From positions 1 through 38,487 of IMG/VR virus record IMGVR_UViG_3300035667_000104: a DNA stretch of 38,487 bases. One strand, given 5' to 3'. The notes beneath the pieces were generated by a model, which did not search any database, was not told the DNA's origin, and saw nothing but the letters and a program-made list of their open reading frames with translations. Positions 15,587-25,162 of the stretch are shown here, piece by piece. Numbering within the stretch: the stretch's first letter is position 1; each line of letters opens with the position of its first letter. Both the position numbers and the translations under genes were made by a program. Origin of the DNA: a virus.

Positions 15587-16074
15587 TCGAACTGACGATC
15601 GACGGAGCGGAGGCTCTTGGCCAGCGGTTGCGCGGTATCGCCACGCGACTGGAGGGCTCCCCCCGGGTGCTTTTCGAATCGGCCGGCGAGCTCATGAAGA
15701 CCTTCTTCCGCGATCACATCGAGAGCGGCGGCGAAGGCCTCGGCTGGCCGGAGCTGAAGCCGGCGACGCGGGCGATCCGCAAGCACTACGGCCACGACGG
15801 CAAGAAAACCTTGGTGCGCGGCGGCGATCTCCTCCAGTCGATCGACGTCCGGTCTGTCGACGAGTTCGGTGTCACCGTGGGCACCGATCTCACCGGCGGC
15901 CCCACCGGCGACGTGCCCGTGGCGCGCATCCTTCAGGACGGCGGCGAAGTCACCGACGATCACGGCCGGCGAACGGTGCAGGCGTTTCCGTTCATCGTCC
16001 TGTCGGACACCGAGCTGACGGACCTCGGCGATCTGATCACCAACTTCTACGCGGACCTGATCGCCGATGCTTGA
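15583..16074 (+). CDS. Virion morphogenesis/tail completion protein, Mu gpG-like
   Basis: A 163-aa protein with the PF05069 pattern: LTIDGAEALGQRLRGIA, then GLGWPELKPATRAIRKHYG, then LVRGGDLLQSIDV (the usual L-x-G-x-L-x-x-S stretch), a beta strand with VTVGTDL, VARILQDGG, and QAFPFIVLSD at the end. These proteins act in the head-tail joining step. Start GTG 15583 overlaps the preceding stop; another GTG lies 9 bases upstream. Confidence 0.83.
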   Translation: MIELTIDGAEALGQRLRGIATRLEGSPRVLFESAGELMKTFFRDHIESGGEGLGWPELKPATRAIRKHYGHDGKKTLVRGGDLLQSIDVRSVDEFGVTVGTDLTGGPTGDVPVARILQDGGEVTDDHGRRTVQAFPFIVLSDTELTDLGDLITNFYADLIADA

Positions 16075-16603
16075 GCCGCCGGCCTACTGCCCAGAGATCC
16101 CGTGGAGCGTCGACGCGCTCCTCCTGCGAGCCGTCCACGCCAAGCTCGCGGGCGACGCGATCCTCTCGACCACGCCTTTTCTGGCCGGCGGCATTCACCT
16201 GATCGACAACCCGGAGCTCTGGGTGCTCGGCACCTGGACCGGCCCCGGCGCGCTGACGGTGGACATCGAGTCATCGCTGGAAGTCGTCGTCGGTAACGCG
16301 GGTAAGGACCGACTCGACACCACCATCCGCGTCGGCCTGTACACGATCACGCAAGAGACCGCGCCGGCGAACGATCAGGTCCGCTCTCGGGTCCTCAACC
16401 GCGCCAAGGGCGTGCTCGCCGCGGGCGACGATGGCCAAGGCGTCTACCTCGACTCGGACGGCCGGGCGCTCAACCTCCCCATTCTCCGCTTCCTCACCGA
16501 CACCCGCTCGGGTCGGCTTCGCAAGAAGCCGAGCTGCCTCTACAACGAGCTTCGTCTCATCCTTTCGTCGGACGTCCATGCCTACACGAGGGTCTACCTA
16601 TGA
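16067..16603 (+). CDS. Probable tail terminator/completion protein (Mu gp37 position)
   Basis: A 178-aa protein starting inside the end of the previous gene (8-base overlap). It has a helix (DALLLRAVHAKLAGDAIL), then a strand-rich central part (LTVDIESSLEVVVGN) and a long polar region. Size, strand order and location between gpG-like and tail-tube genes match the minor tail or terminator proteins of the gp37/DUF1834 type, which cap the tail tube. No single motif makes it certain. Confidence 0.6.
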   Translation: MLEPPAYCPEIPWSVDALLLRAVHAKLAGDAILSTTPFLAGGIHLIDNPELWVLGTWTGPGALTVDIESSLEVVVGNAGKDRLDTTIRVGLYTITQETAPANDQVRSRVLNRAKGVLAAGDDGQGVYLDSDGRALNLPILRFLTDTRSGRLRKKPSCLYNELRLILSSDVHAYTRVYL

Positions 16604-16881
16604 CCACGATCCGCTACGCCAAATCCGCACCTCTCGGCCCCAACCCGATGTCGGAGTTGCCCGGTAACCGCAACGTCCTTTGGACCCCCGACCGCGAGGT
16701 CGACCTCGACGACGAGGACGCCCGACGCCTGCTGAAGAGCGGGGGCTCGGCCTTCGAGGTTGTTGAGGCGAAGAAGGCGGCGACCCCGCGCCCGCCGCGC
16801 AAGGCAGCCCCAAGACCGTCAAAGGCCCGCAAGGCAAAAACCACCACGCCGCCTGAGGGTGGCTCCGAGGAGGTCGCCTAA
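16600..16881 (+). CDS. Hypothetical 93-aa protein with Lys/Pro/Ala-rich tail
   Basis: ATG 16600 overlaps the previous stop (ATGA), and its own stop overlaps the next ATG (TAATG). Residues 1-60 include VDLDDEDARRLLKSGGSAFEVV, a small acidic domain of the kind often found ahead of tail-tube genes. Residues 60-85 are KKAATPRPPRKAAP-type basic, low-complexity sequence. No function recognised. Confidence 0.6.
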   Translation: MTTIRYAKSAPLGPNPMSELPGNRNVLWTPDREVDLDDEDARRLLKSGGSAFEVVEAKKAATPRPPRKAAPRPSKARKAKTTTPPEGGSEEVA

Positions 16882-18242
16882 TGTCCACCCCCGCAACCGG
16901 CACGCGCGTCGCCGTGGCGCTCGCTCGCGAGAGCCACGGCTGGAACCGCGGCGGCGCCGAGCCGCTGTCGGCCTACCGGCCGAACCTCCCGGTGAGCTTC
17001 CTGTTGACGCCCACCAACACTCCCGGCGGCCTGGTGCTGCAATCCCAGACGACGCCGGCCGATCTGCCGGGGCCGATCACCGGCGCGGCCGACTTGACGA
17101 TCCGCGCGACCACCCGCGAGCTGCTCGTGTTCCTGGAGCACCTCTTCGGGAAGGTGGTGAAGACCACACCCACCGCCGGGGTGAAGCAGTACGTGTTCAC
17201 CTGGCGGCCGGACGAGGCAGTTTCGTCCTTCTGGGGATTTTCCAGCCTGCCGCCGGTGATCCGTCAATACTTCTACGGGTTGCGGTTCGGCAAAGCCGAC
17301 TTCGCATTCCAGAGCGGCCAAGTCGTCAACATGAAGCTCACCGGGTTCGTGTCGCAGGGCAGCACGCTCGAGCGCGCCGACCAGGAGACGGGCACCGGAA
17401 CCTACGCGCTTGGCCCGTGGGTGCGGGGGCCGTTGCTCGATCCGGACGAAGGCGGCCTCTGGTTCAAAATCATCGTGGCGAGCGACGGCACCACCGATTC
17501 GACGTTCAAGGTGGTGCAAAGCCTGGACACGCCGGACGCCGGGGACTGGACCGCCGCGCCCACGCACACGATCTACATCCCGTCGTCGACGGGCGAAGGG
17601 GATTGGCAGGACACCGGCTTCGGCATCTTCGAGGCCGCCGACAAGAACCTCCTCGAGGTTCTCTGGCCAGGCGCCAAGGCGGATCACTCCGACCTCGTGG
17701 CCGGGGACATCTTCAAGTGCGAGGCGGTGATTGAAGACCCAATCCTGACTTACCCCAGCAGCCTGCAAACGGCGTTCGGTTTGCAGCATCTGGGGCTCTT
17801 CCGCCGCGATCTCGGGGCTCCGGACTGGGAGTCGTTCTCGGCGACGTCGTCGACGCTGTCGATCGATTCTCCGATCACCGCCCGTGGTGGAAACGGCACG
17901 CTCTACTACGTCGGGCTGGACCGGCTTGGATCATTTCTGCCCACAGGCACGATCGTTCGGGAGTTCGGCGATACCTGGTTCGAGTCGCGCCGCGAGCGCC
18001 GCAAGCTGATCGAGCTCCGGCAGGAGCTGGTCGGGCCGCAGATCGGCTCAACCGCGTTTCGCCACACGGTCCGGGTCGACTGGGCCGCGGCCGAGATCAC
18101 CGCCCAGACCCGGCCCGCCGGCAACGCGGGACTGGTCTCCGAGACAGTCACGTTCGCCGGCCGATCGGATGACTCGGGGTCGGACCCGGTGACCGTGACG
18201 GTGATCACCGACTACGGCTTCACCCTCTTCGCCGACCTCTAG
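16881..18242 (+). CDS. Probable major tail tube protein
   Basis: A 453-aa beta-rich protein lying directly before the tape measure, where siphophages encode the tube. It contains GADLTIRATTRELLVFLEH-type and VVNMKLTGFVSQGSTL-type segments, matching the strand-helix-strand layout of tube proteins, and a long C-terminal region that repeats tube-like strands (SETVTFAGRS), possibly a second or decorative domain. At 453 aa it is longer than simple tube proteins (about 150-250). Unlike lambda-type phages, no tail chaperone pair lies between it and the tape measure (12 bases). Assignment by position and fold impression. Confidence 0.65.
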   Translation: MSTPATGTRVAVALARESHGWNRGGAEPLSAYRPNLPVSFLLTPTNTPGGLVLQSQTTPADLPGPITGAADLTIRATTRELLVFLEHLFGKVVKTTPTAGVKQYVFTWRPDEAVSSFWGFSSLPPVIRQYFYGLRFGKADFAFQSGQVVNMKLTGFVSQGSTLERADQETGTGTYALGPWVRGPLLDPDEGGLWFKIIVASDGTTDSTFKVVQSLDTPDAGDWTAAPTHTIYIPSSTGEGDWQDTGFGIFEAADKNLLEVLWPGAKADHSDLVAGDIFKCEAVIEDPILTYPSSLQTAFGLQHLGLFRRDLGAPDWESFSATSSTLSIDSPITARGGNGTLYYVGLDRLGSFLPTGTIVREFGDTWFESRRERRKLIELRQELVGPQIGSTAFRHTVRVDWAAAEITAQTRPAGNAGLVSETVTFAGRSDDSGSDPVTVTVITDYGFTLFADL

Positions 18243-18254
18243 GCTCCGCACGCC

Positions 18255-21200
18255 ATGTCAGACCCCGAAGTCAGCGCCAAGCTCAAGGTCACCCGCGAGG
18301 GTGACCCGAAGGCGTTCACCGAGGTCGGCGACGCCGCGACCGACCTCGCGTCGAAGGTGCGCGACCTGAAGCCCGCCCTGGAGGCCGGGGCCGATGGTCT
18401 CGATGATGTGGCGAAGGCGGCTAAGGCTTCGGCGCCCGACGTCGCGGAAGCCACCCAGGCGCTAAGTGATGGCTTTCGGGACCTGGCGCGCTCCTCGTCG
18501 GCCGGTGAGATCAAGACCGGACTCAACGAGATCGTAGATGCCATGCAGCAGTTGGGTGATCTGGGTTCCGACGCCACGGGAGAGCTGCAGGACAGCCTGA
18601 AAGACATACCGGGCCTTCTGGACAAAGCGCGGGAGGCGGCCGAAGGCATCGAAGAACCGCTCGAACGAGCGGCAGCTGCTGCCGCGAAGATCGAAGTGCC
18701 AGCCGCCACGGCGACCGGTGTGCAGAACGTGGCGACGGGCGTCGATCGGCTGCGGGATGCGGTGGGTCAGATCGAAGGTCCGATAGGCAAATTCAGCGGC
18801 ACGATGGACGGGCTCCAGCGTCCGCTGTCCGAAAGCGCCCGCGGCCTGGGCGAGGTGGCGGCGAGCGCCCGCGAAACGTCACCAGCGGTGGCTTCCGCGG
18901 CCGAGGAGGTCGCTAATGCCCTTCTGCGCCTCGGTCAGAGCGAAGGGCTGGACGACTTACAGGAAGGGCTCGCCGCGGCCCGGGAGGCGATGGAGGATCT
19001 GAAGGCCAAGGGGACCGAGAGCGTCGAAGGGCTCGGGGATGCCCTCGAAGGTCTGGACAGCCAGCTCGGTCACCTGAAAGCGACCGTCGAACGGCTCGCC
19101 GATCCCTTAGCGGAGTCCTTCGACCGGGCGTCCGAACGGGTCGGCGAGTTCAGTAAGAAAGCGGACGCCGGCCTCGCCGGAACGAAGGCCTCCGGTGCCG
19201 CGGCTCAGCGGGCGATCGCCGATTTGGAGACGGAGATCGCTCGGCTCCGGGCCGCCGGCGAGCATGTCAGCGATGCTCAGATCCAAGGGCTTGAGCAACT
19301 CAAAGCCGCTCACCACGCCGCTATAGAAGAGGTCGCGAAAAACACAGCGGCGCAAAAAGAGTTTGCCAAAGAATCCGAGGAAGCTGGCCGCTCGGTCTCC
19401 GGCCAAGTGAAGCCGATCCATGATTTCGGGGACTTGCTGGAGGGGCTCGATCCACGTCTGGCCAAGGCCGCGACGCGGGTAGGTTTGCTCTATGGCGCGC
19501 TCCAGGTGGCCGACGAGACCATGGAGAAAACCCACGAGGTTCTCCTCGGTCTGTCCCAGGCGGTGGGTCTTACGGATGAGGCTTTCGAGAAGTGGTGGAA
19601 CCGGATTCCCAACGGCAAGAACATCCTGACCGCTCTCGGCTCGACGATCGGGGATTCCCAAGGGACTCTCGAGGAATTCCAGAAAGCGTTCGGTCTCTAC
19701 CGCGAGGACACGCTCGAACTCGCGAATCTGTACCGGTTCCTACGCCAACAGGGTATCGATCCCACTAACCTGAGCTTGGATGAAGCACGGGAAAAATACG
19801 ATCAAGTCAATCTAAGGGTGCGGGAGAGCCAGGCCGAGCTTCAAAAGCTCACCGATAAAATCGCTGGCAGCACCGCCGAATGGGAACGCCACGTCAAAGC
19901 CGTTCAGCCACTCGAGAACCTTTATCAGACGACGGCCGGAATGGCCAGCGGACAGCTGGCGCCGCTCAAGAAAATCTTGCAGGAACTCGCCGACCAGGCG
20001 ATCGCCACCGGCCGCGAGTTGCCACTCGGCCTGCAGTTGTGGGCGCGCAGCCTCGGTGTTGCAACCACCGAAGCGGAACAGTTCGCCGCCGCGCAGAGGA
20101 AGGTGGCGGACAGTCAGCATCTCACTCTCGCTTCCATCCGCGAGGAAGCGCAGGGTGCCCGGGCGCTGATCGCCCAAGTGATCAAGGCTAACAAAGACGT
20201 GATGGATGACGCTGATTTCGGCAAGCTCCTAAAGAAGCCGATTCAGGCCGTAATCGACGACGCCGAAAAACTCGGACTGACAATCGAGCAAGTCTCGCCC
20301 AAAATGGCCGAGTGGGCGAAGCATTGGAACATCGTTGGCACCGCGGCGGAGGCGGCGGCGAAAAAACACGATGCCGCGGTCGCCATCATCCTGGACAAGG
20401 TGGTCGGAATCACTACGGGTGGCAAGGCGCTGAAGGAACTGGCCGACCAGTTGACCGATGTCGTGAAACATCTCGGCAACCTGGACACCCTGAAGATCCG
20501 CGAGCCCGAAGCGTTCGAGCGGCTGCGCGTCGAAGTTCAGGAAGTGATCGATGCCTTTCTGGCCATGGGGCAGAAAGTGCCCAAGGCCCTCACCGACATC
20601 GGCGACAAGGTCGGGGTGTACGTCGGAAATCTCGACCGCGCCGTCACCTCGCAAACCGCGTTCGCCGGCGGGGCGGAGAAGGTGGGCAAGGCTGCCGAGG
20701 GCTCGGCGAAGTCGATCGAGATCCACAAGAGGTTCGTGGAAGCGGACGCCGAGGCGCTCGACAAAGCCGCAGGGAGTGCGGGTAACAGCGCCGCCGCTAC
20801 GGTCGCGGCCGACAGTGCCGTCCAGAAATCGGCCGGCACCAAAAAGGTCGTGCTCACCGAGACCGCTGGCGGCATCGTCAAACAATACGAGGAGGTGGCG
20901 ATCGCCTCCGAAGACTCCGCGGCCCGGGCGGTCATCGCCAATGCCAGGCTTGCCGATTCCGCCAAGGGCACCGGCATCGAAATCAAGCGCCACGTTGCCG
21001 AGCGAAAAGAGGCGGAGGAGTCGGCCGCCGAGGGCACCGAGAAGTCCGCCCAGAAGTCGGTACTGGCAAATGCCTTGGTGAAGGACTCGGTCGAAGCCAC
21101 GGGCATCGTGATCAAGCGCCACGTTGCCGAGCGCAAAGAGGCGGAGGAGTCGGCTGCCGACGGGACCAAGAAAGCCGCCGACAGTATCGTCGCCAGCGGG

Positions 21201-21779
21201 CACCTGGTGCGCGACTCGGCCGAGGCGACGGGCATCAGCATCAAGCGCCACGCGGCCGAACGGAAAGAGGCCGAGGAGTCCGCCGGCAAGGGGGCCGCTG
21301 ACGCGGCAAAAGACGTGGAAGCTGCCGGGGACAAAGTTGCTGCCGCGGGCGAAAAAGCCGCGACCGGCGCGGCTGGCTTCGCGAAGGTCGGCGATGCCGC
21401 CGAAGGCGGCAAGAAAATCGGTGAGGTTGGCGAGCAGGCGAAGACCGCCGGCGACGCGGTCAAGGAGGGCGGTGAGGCGGCCGCCGGGGCCAAGGAAGGC
21501 TACGACGCTGCGGCCGAGGGGCTGGTCAAGTTCGGCAACGCAAACGCCGGCGCGGTGGCGTCTGTGGCCCCGCTCAAGTCGAAGGTCGACGAGCTGAACG
21601 GCAGCTTGGAACTGCTGTTGACGACGACGGCTAAGTTGGGACCCGCCCTCGACGGGCTCAAGCAATGGACGGGCGTGATCGACGGTGTGATCGGCGACCT
21701 GGGGCGATTGAAGAAGGCCCTGGACGAAGTCGAAGGCGAGGCGGGCGCGGTCGGAAACGCCGCGGCCACGGTCCACTGA
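18255..21779 (+). CDS. Tape measure protein
   Basis: A 1174-aa protein, the longest gene here. It is Ala/Glu/Lys-rich, almost entirely predicted helix and coiled coil, with frequent ADLxxxVRDL-type heptads and LDGLDSQLGHLKAT-type segments. It is placed between tail tube and tail-tip genes. The tape measure sets tail length at about 0.15 nm per residue, which would give a tail near 175 nm. The C-terminal part contains three 43-residue tandem repeats (residues 896-1024, each with IKRHxAERKEAEESA) and further Ala/Gly/Lys-rich sequence. No lysozyme or peptidase motif was seen in it. No sheath gene precedes it, supporting a non-contractile tail. Confidence 0.9.
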   Translation: MSDPEVSAKLKVTREGDPKAFTEVGDAATDLASKVRDLKPALEAGADGLDDVAKAAKASAPDVAEATQALSDGFRDLARSSSAGEIKTGLNEIVDAMQQLGDLGSDATGELQDSLKDIPGLLDKAREAAEGIEEPLERAAAAAAKIEVPAATATGVQNVATGVDRLRDAVGQIEGPIGKFSGTMDGLQRPLSESARGLGEVAASARETSPAVASAAEEVANALLRLGQSEGLDDLQEGLAAAREAMEDLKAKGTESVEGLGDALEGLDSQLGHLKATVERLADPLAESFDRASERVGEFSKKADAGLAGTKASGAAAQRAIADLETEIARLRAAGEHVSDAQIQGLEQLKAAHHAAIEEVAKNTAAQKEFAKESEEAGRSVSGQVKPIHDFGDLLEGLDPRLAKAATRVGLLYGALQVADETMEKTHEVLLGLSQAVGLTDEAFEKWWNRIPNGKNILTALGSTIGDSQGTLEEFQKAFGLYREDTLELANLYRFLRQQGIDPTNLSLDEAREKYDQVNLRVRESQAELQKLTDKIAGSTAEWERHVKAVQPLENLYQTTAGMASGQLAPLKKILQELADQAIATGRELPLGLQLWARSLGVATTEAEQFAAAQRKVADSQHLTLASIREEAQGARALIAQVIKANKDVMDDADFGKLLKKPIQAVIDDAEKLGLTIEQVSPKMAEWAKHWNIVGTAAEAAAKKHDAAVAIILDKVVGITTGGKALKELADQLTDVVKHLGNLDTLKIREPEAFERLRVEVQEVIDAFLAMGQKVPKALTDIGDKVGVYVGNLDRAVTSQTAFAGGAEKVGKAAEGSAKSIEIHKRFVEADAEALDKAAGSAGNSAAATVAADSAVQKSAGTKKVVLTETAGGIVKQYEEVAIASEDSAARAVIANARLADSAKGTGIEIKRHVAERKEAEESAAEGTEKSAQKSVLANALVKDSVEATGIVIKRHVAERKEAEESAADGTKKAADSIVASGHLVRDSAEATGISIKRHAAERKEAEESAGKGAADAAKDVEAAGDKVAAAGEKAATGAAGFAKVGDAAEGGKKIGEVGEQAKTAGDAVKEGGEAAAGAKEGYDAAAEGLVKFGNANAGAVASVAPLKSKVDELNGSLELLLTTTAKLGPALDGLKQWTGVIDGVIGDLGRLKKALDEVEGEAGAVGNAAATVH
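20940..21326 (+). repeat. Three tandem 129-bp repeats in the tape measure gene
   Basis: Units start at 20940, 21069 and 21198, exactly 129 bases apart (43 codons). The best-conserved part of each unit encodes TGIxIKRHxAERKEAEESA. DNA identity between units is high in that core and drops between. Copy-number change by recombination would lengthen or shorten the tail in steps of about 6.5 nm. Confidence 0.85.
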
Positions 21780-22456
21780 TGCGGCCGACCACGGGCACGC
21801 CGGCGATACCGGCGGAGGCGTTGTTCGACGGTGAGCCGATCCCCACGGCCGGCGTCCTGACCCTGGAGCGGCAGCCGCGGCGGGTGATCACCCCGACCGT
21901 CCGGCGCCGCGAGCAGATCGCGTACACCGGCCCGGGCGGCGAGGCCAACCCAGTGCGCCGGTCCTGGAAGCTGTCGTGGTCGCACCTCGGCGCCAGCGCT
22001 CCGCTCGTCGATCGGCTGCTCGCCCGGCCCGGGCCTCACGAGCTCGAGACCTGGCAGAACGAGGCGCTCGTGTTCGCCGGCGACGGTGGACGGACGCAAT
22101 GGCTTTTGCCCTGGAGGCACGCCTTGGACGTCCGGACGCCGCCGGGTGTCGCCGACCCGAGCCACTTCGATCCGGAGCTTCGTTTTAGCGCGAGCGGTCC
22201 TCCGGTCACGATGCTCCGCAAGAGCACCGAGGATTACGACGCGGGCGACCCCGGCGCCGACGAGGTGTGGTTCGAAGTCGTCACCAATCCGGAGGCGGCG
22301 GTGCGCTGGAAGATCCTCGAGCCTCCGGACAAAGGCACCTATCTGTGGGTGGACGTGGTGCCCGCCTTCGCCGTCTTCGCGGACGGCAGCTCCGAATCGC
22401 GGTCACACCAGGCCCCGATCGCGCAGCCGCGCTCGGTCACCTTGGTGGAGGCGTAG
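21779..22456 (+). CDS. Probable distal tail protein
   Basis: A 225-aa protein whose ATG overlaps the tape-measure stop (TGATG). Position directly after the tape measure, and a beta-rich N-terminus with LTLERQPRRVI and RRSWKLSWSHLG (an Arg-rich loop), fit a Dit-like or Mu gp43-like protein that joins tail tube to tip. The rest is beta-stranded and acidic. No motif is diagnostic. Confidence 0.55.
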   Translation: MRPTTGTPAIPAEALFDGEPIPTAGVLTLERQPRRVITPTVRRREQIAYTGPGGEANPVRRSWKLSWSHLGASAPLVDRLLARPGPHELETWQNEALVFAGDGGRTQWLLPWRHALDVRTPPGVADPSHFDPELRFSASGPPVTMLRKSTEDYDAGDPGADEVWFEVVTNPEAAVRWKILEPPDKGTYLWVDVVPAFAVFADGSSESRSHQAPIAQPRSVTLVEA

Positions 22457-22460
22457 CCGG

Positions 22461-24614
22461 GTGCTCGCGATCGTCACCAACGCCGCGCCGCCGGTGCCGC
22501 CGGTCGCCGCGATCTTCCGGGCGCACGTGGTCAACGACGACGCGCCGGAGGCGACCTGGCTCGCCGAGGTCGCCCGCGACTTGATCGAGTCCTACGACGC
22601 GCCGTCCATCCAGGTCGGCGTGCGCGTCGTGCTCAACGGCCTCGAGGTCGGAGATGACGAGCTCGCCGGGCCGGTGATGATTCGCTCGGCGATCGACAGC
22701 CCGGTGGGCACCGCCGACTTCACTCTCTGGGGCTGGGGTCGCTGGCACCCGTTGGAGACCCGGGCGACCTGGACCCGCGTGCCGATCGAGATCTGGCACC
22801 GCCAAGGCCCGCCCGGGCGCACGATCGAGCGGCTGAAGTTCGCCGGGGCGGTCCGGCCGGGAGGCGCGCAGATCGGCGCGGATGGCCTCGTGCACGTGCA
22901 AGCGAGTGACGCCGCGGGCGCGTGGGCGGAGTGGGCGGTGTGCGACGAGCTGCCGCCCTACAGCGGCCTCCGGCGCGGCCAGATCGTTCGGCGCTGGGCC
23001 GACGCCGCGGGGATCGTCGATGTCGACGTGCCGCCCGGCGCGCGGCTCGATCTGCCGGTCTCGATCGACGGCACCAAGCTGATGACCCTGCTCGGCGAGT
23101 TCGGCGCGCCGGAGGGTTGGGTCTTCCACTCCACGCCGGCCGGCGCCTTGGTCGGCTGGGTGCCGCGGCTGAAGGTCTACCCGGAGCCGCCGGACCACAT
23201 CTGGGAGCGCGACGACGTCGCGTCGCTCACGCTCTCCGCCCCGACCGGGGCGCACCACCGCGTAATCCTCCGGTCGCACGCCGCGGCGCCGCTCGACGCG
23301 GGCCTGCAGACCGACCGTTCCACCGTCGAGATCCGGGGCGTCTACGCCGTCGGGACCTGCCCGGCGCGGCAGAACAGCGATGGCACGGTGAGCGCGTCCG
23401 GCATCGCCTCGAACGAGGCGCGCGACCAGGTCGTGGCCCGGATCGAGGAGGAGGTCACGCGCTCCGGGGGTCGGGTGGTGTCGCAGGAGTCGTGGGTCTC
23501 CACCTGGTACAACCCGGTCGCCGCCGATCGCGAGTTCACCAGCGGCGGACCGCTCTTCCGGACGGTGTACCTCGATGAGGACGACGAGTTCCGGGCGTGG
23601 GGGGGCGAGCAATTCGCCCGCACCAGCGGCCGGCGGGTGCTCTACGCCTACGACGGCGATGAGCTGGTCGAAACGCGGGAAGAGCGGTACGAGCTGGGGA
23701 TCATCCCCTACGCGCTCACTGAGATCGACAGTAGCGACACGATCGTTTCCTACTTCGGCAACCGGTACCTCTACGGCGCGGGGCAGTCGTCCAGCCGGAC
23801 GCACTACAGGCTGCTCCGGACCTCGGAGCTGGTCACCACCGGCGTGTTCGACCCGACCTCTGGCGCCCGGACGGCGGAGCGCCGGCAGAGCTGGGGCTAC
23901 CAGGCGACGCCGATCGCAGACGGCGCGCATCGCGCCCGCTACCGCTACGGCGACGGTTCGACCGCGGCCGAACCGGTCGCCCCCTGGCGTGTGGTCGAAG
24001 ACACCACGGACCAGCATCGGCTCGACGCCAGCCGCCGGGTGAGGCAGACGGATTCGGCGCTCCGCAGGGTGGCGGCGCGCCGGAACTTCACCGGGCCGTA
24101 TGAGATCGAAGGGCAGGCGACCGACCAGGAGATCGCATCGCTTCGCCGCGTCGGATCGTCGGCCAAGATCTACGAAGAGCGCGGCGATGACGGGCTCGCC
24201 GTGGTCACCATCTCCGGAGGCACGACAACGGTCGAGCTGCAGAGTGGCCGGGCGCCCTTGCCAACCTTCCAGGATTCGGTGTGGACGCGCCTGGTGCTCG
24301 ATGCTCTCGAAGTCGAGCACAGCGACGCGACGCTGCTCGCTTGGTTCGGCGGCTCGAAGTCGATCGGCGACAGCCCGTGGGCGCAATCGCTCGGCGAGCT
24401 CGATCGCATCCTGGGCACCCTTCGCGCGTCGGACCTCAGCTTCAAGGCGAGCGTGGTCCGGCCGGAGACCCTGGCGAAGATCGGCGACACGGTCGAAATC
24501 CACGACCCCGAGCAACGCCTATGGACGCGGTTCCTGGTCAAACAGGTCGTGGCGCAACGCGACCCGCAGACCGGTGCCGCCAGCGCCACCTACGATCTGG
24601 AGCACCGCCTGTGA
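22461..24614 (+). CDS. Probable tail hub / baseplate protein (Tal-like)
   Basis: A 717-aa protein from GTG 22461; the longer open frame upstream is out-of-frame shadow. It begins with beta-rich sequence and has a hub-like core: VPIEIWHRQGPPGRTIERLKFAG, then PPYSGLRRGQIVRRWADAAGI and TKLMTLLGEFGAPEGWVFHS, which resemble gp27/gp44-type hub domains. The C-terminal part (from about 530) has ASVVRPETLAKIGDTVEIHD and a closing FLVKQVVAQRDPQTG-type strand pair, similar to the end of hub proteins. The hub closes the tube and holds the tape measure end. It overlaps the next start (GTGA). Confidence 0.65.
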   Translation: MLAIVTNAAPPVPPVAAIFRAHVVNDDAPEATWLAEVARDLIESYDAPSIQVGVRVVLNGLEVGDDELAGPVMIRSAIDSPVGTADFTLWGWGRWHPLETRATWTRVPIEIWHRQGPPGRTIERLKFAGAVRPGGAQIGADGLVHVQASDAAGAWAEWAVCDELPPYSGLRRGQIVRRWADAAGIVDVDVPPGARLDLPVSIDGTKLMTLLGEFGAPEGWVFHSTPAGALVGWVPRLKVYPEPPDHIWERDDVASLTLSAPTGAHHRVILRSHAAAPLDAGLQTDRSTVEIRGVYAVGTCPARQNSDGTVSASGIASNEARDQVVARIEEEVTRSGGRVVSQESWVSTWYNPVAADREFTSGGPLFRTVYLDEDDEFRAWGGEQFARTSGRRVLYAYDGDELVETREERYELGIIPYALTEIDSSDTIVSYFGNRYLYGAGQSSSRTHYRLLRTSELVTTGVFDPTSGARTAERRQSWGYQATPIADGAHRARYRYGDGSTAAEPVAPWRVVEDTTDQHRLDASRRVRQTDSALRRVAARRNFTGPYEIEGQATDQEIASLRRVGSSAKIYEERGDDGLAVVTISGGTTTVELQSGRAPLPTFQDSVWTRLVLDALEVEHSDATLLAWFGGSKSIGDSPWAQSLGELDRILGTLRASDLSFKASVVRPETLAKIGDTVEIHDPEQRLWTRFLVKQVVAQRDPQTGAASATYDLEHRL

Positions 24615-25162
24615 CGCCGGCCGAGCGCCTCGCGCGGGAGATCCAGCGCCTGGTCGGTACGGAGACCCGCCGCACCGCGGACCTCCGCTCGGCGACGGTA
24701 GAGGGGCGCAACCGCGACGGCACCACGGTGGTGATCCGCGACGACGGCGAGTGCCCCGTCCGTGGGCCGAAGACCGGCGACCAGCTGGGCGACCAGGTCT
24801 ACCTCACCGGCGCGCGGGGCGGCCGGCGGGGAACCACGTCCGCCCCGATCCGGACGACTCCCGGCGATCCCGGCAGCGGCTCGCCGCCGATCGCCACGCT
24901 GTGGGTCGAGCGCCTCACACCGCACCGATTCAGCCGCGGCGAGTCGGTGACCGTGCTCGTCGAAGGCGACGGCTTCTCGCCCCTGACTCAGTTTTGGTTC
25001 TTGGACCCGGACAACCCCGAGGTCCCGAATCCGGACGTCGCGCTCGCGGAGACCCGCTACCTGTCGCCGAACGAGGTCGAGATCGACCTGGTGATCGCGG
25101 CCGACGCGCGGGTGCTCGACGGCGCGGCGCTTCGCTACGCCGACGCGGGAGCGGTGAGCTGA
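24611..25162 (+). CDS. Tail-tip protein with IPT/TIG-like domain
   Basis: A 183-aa protein starting GTG 24611 (GTGA overlap). Residues about 20-60 form a small beta barrel-like region (ATVEGRNRDGTTVVIRDDG, then GDQLGDQVYL), similar to baseplate OB-fold stretches. From about residue 100, PHRFSRGESVTVLVEGDGFS is the typical first half of an IPT/TIG immunoglobulin-like domain, common in phage tail and surface proteins that touch the host envelope. It lies between hub and fibre-like genes. Confidence 0.6.
   Translation: MTPAERLAREIQRLVGTETRRTADLRSATVEGRNRDGTTVVIRDDGECPVRGPKTGDQLGDQVYLTGARGGRRGTTSAPIRTTPGDPGSGSPPIATLWVERLTPHRFSRGESVTVLVEGDGFSPLTQFWFLDPDNPEVPNPDVALAETRYLSPNEVEIDLVIAADARVLDGAALRYADAGAVS

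Noticed and set aside
20940-21326. CRISPR-like array
   Set aside because: Units are 129 bp, contiguous, in frame, with no spacers; they are coding repeats of the tape measure.
20229-21776. 515-codon minus-strand frame opposite the tape measure
   Set aside because: Mirror of the Ala/Glu/Lys-rich codons of the tape measure; no translation signal and no domain.
22437-24515. 692-codon open frame on the minus strand
   Set aside because: Exact antisense of the tail hub gene; Arg/Pro/Gly-rich composition, no RBS, product of high GC third positions in the real gene.
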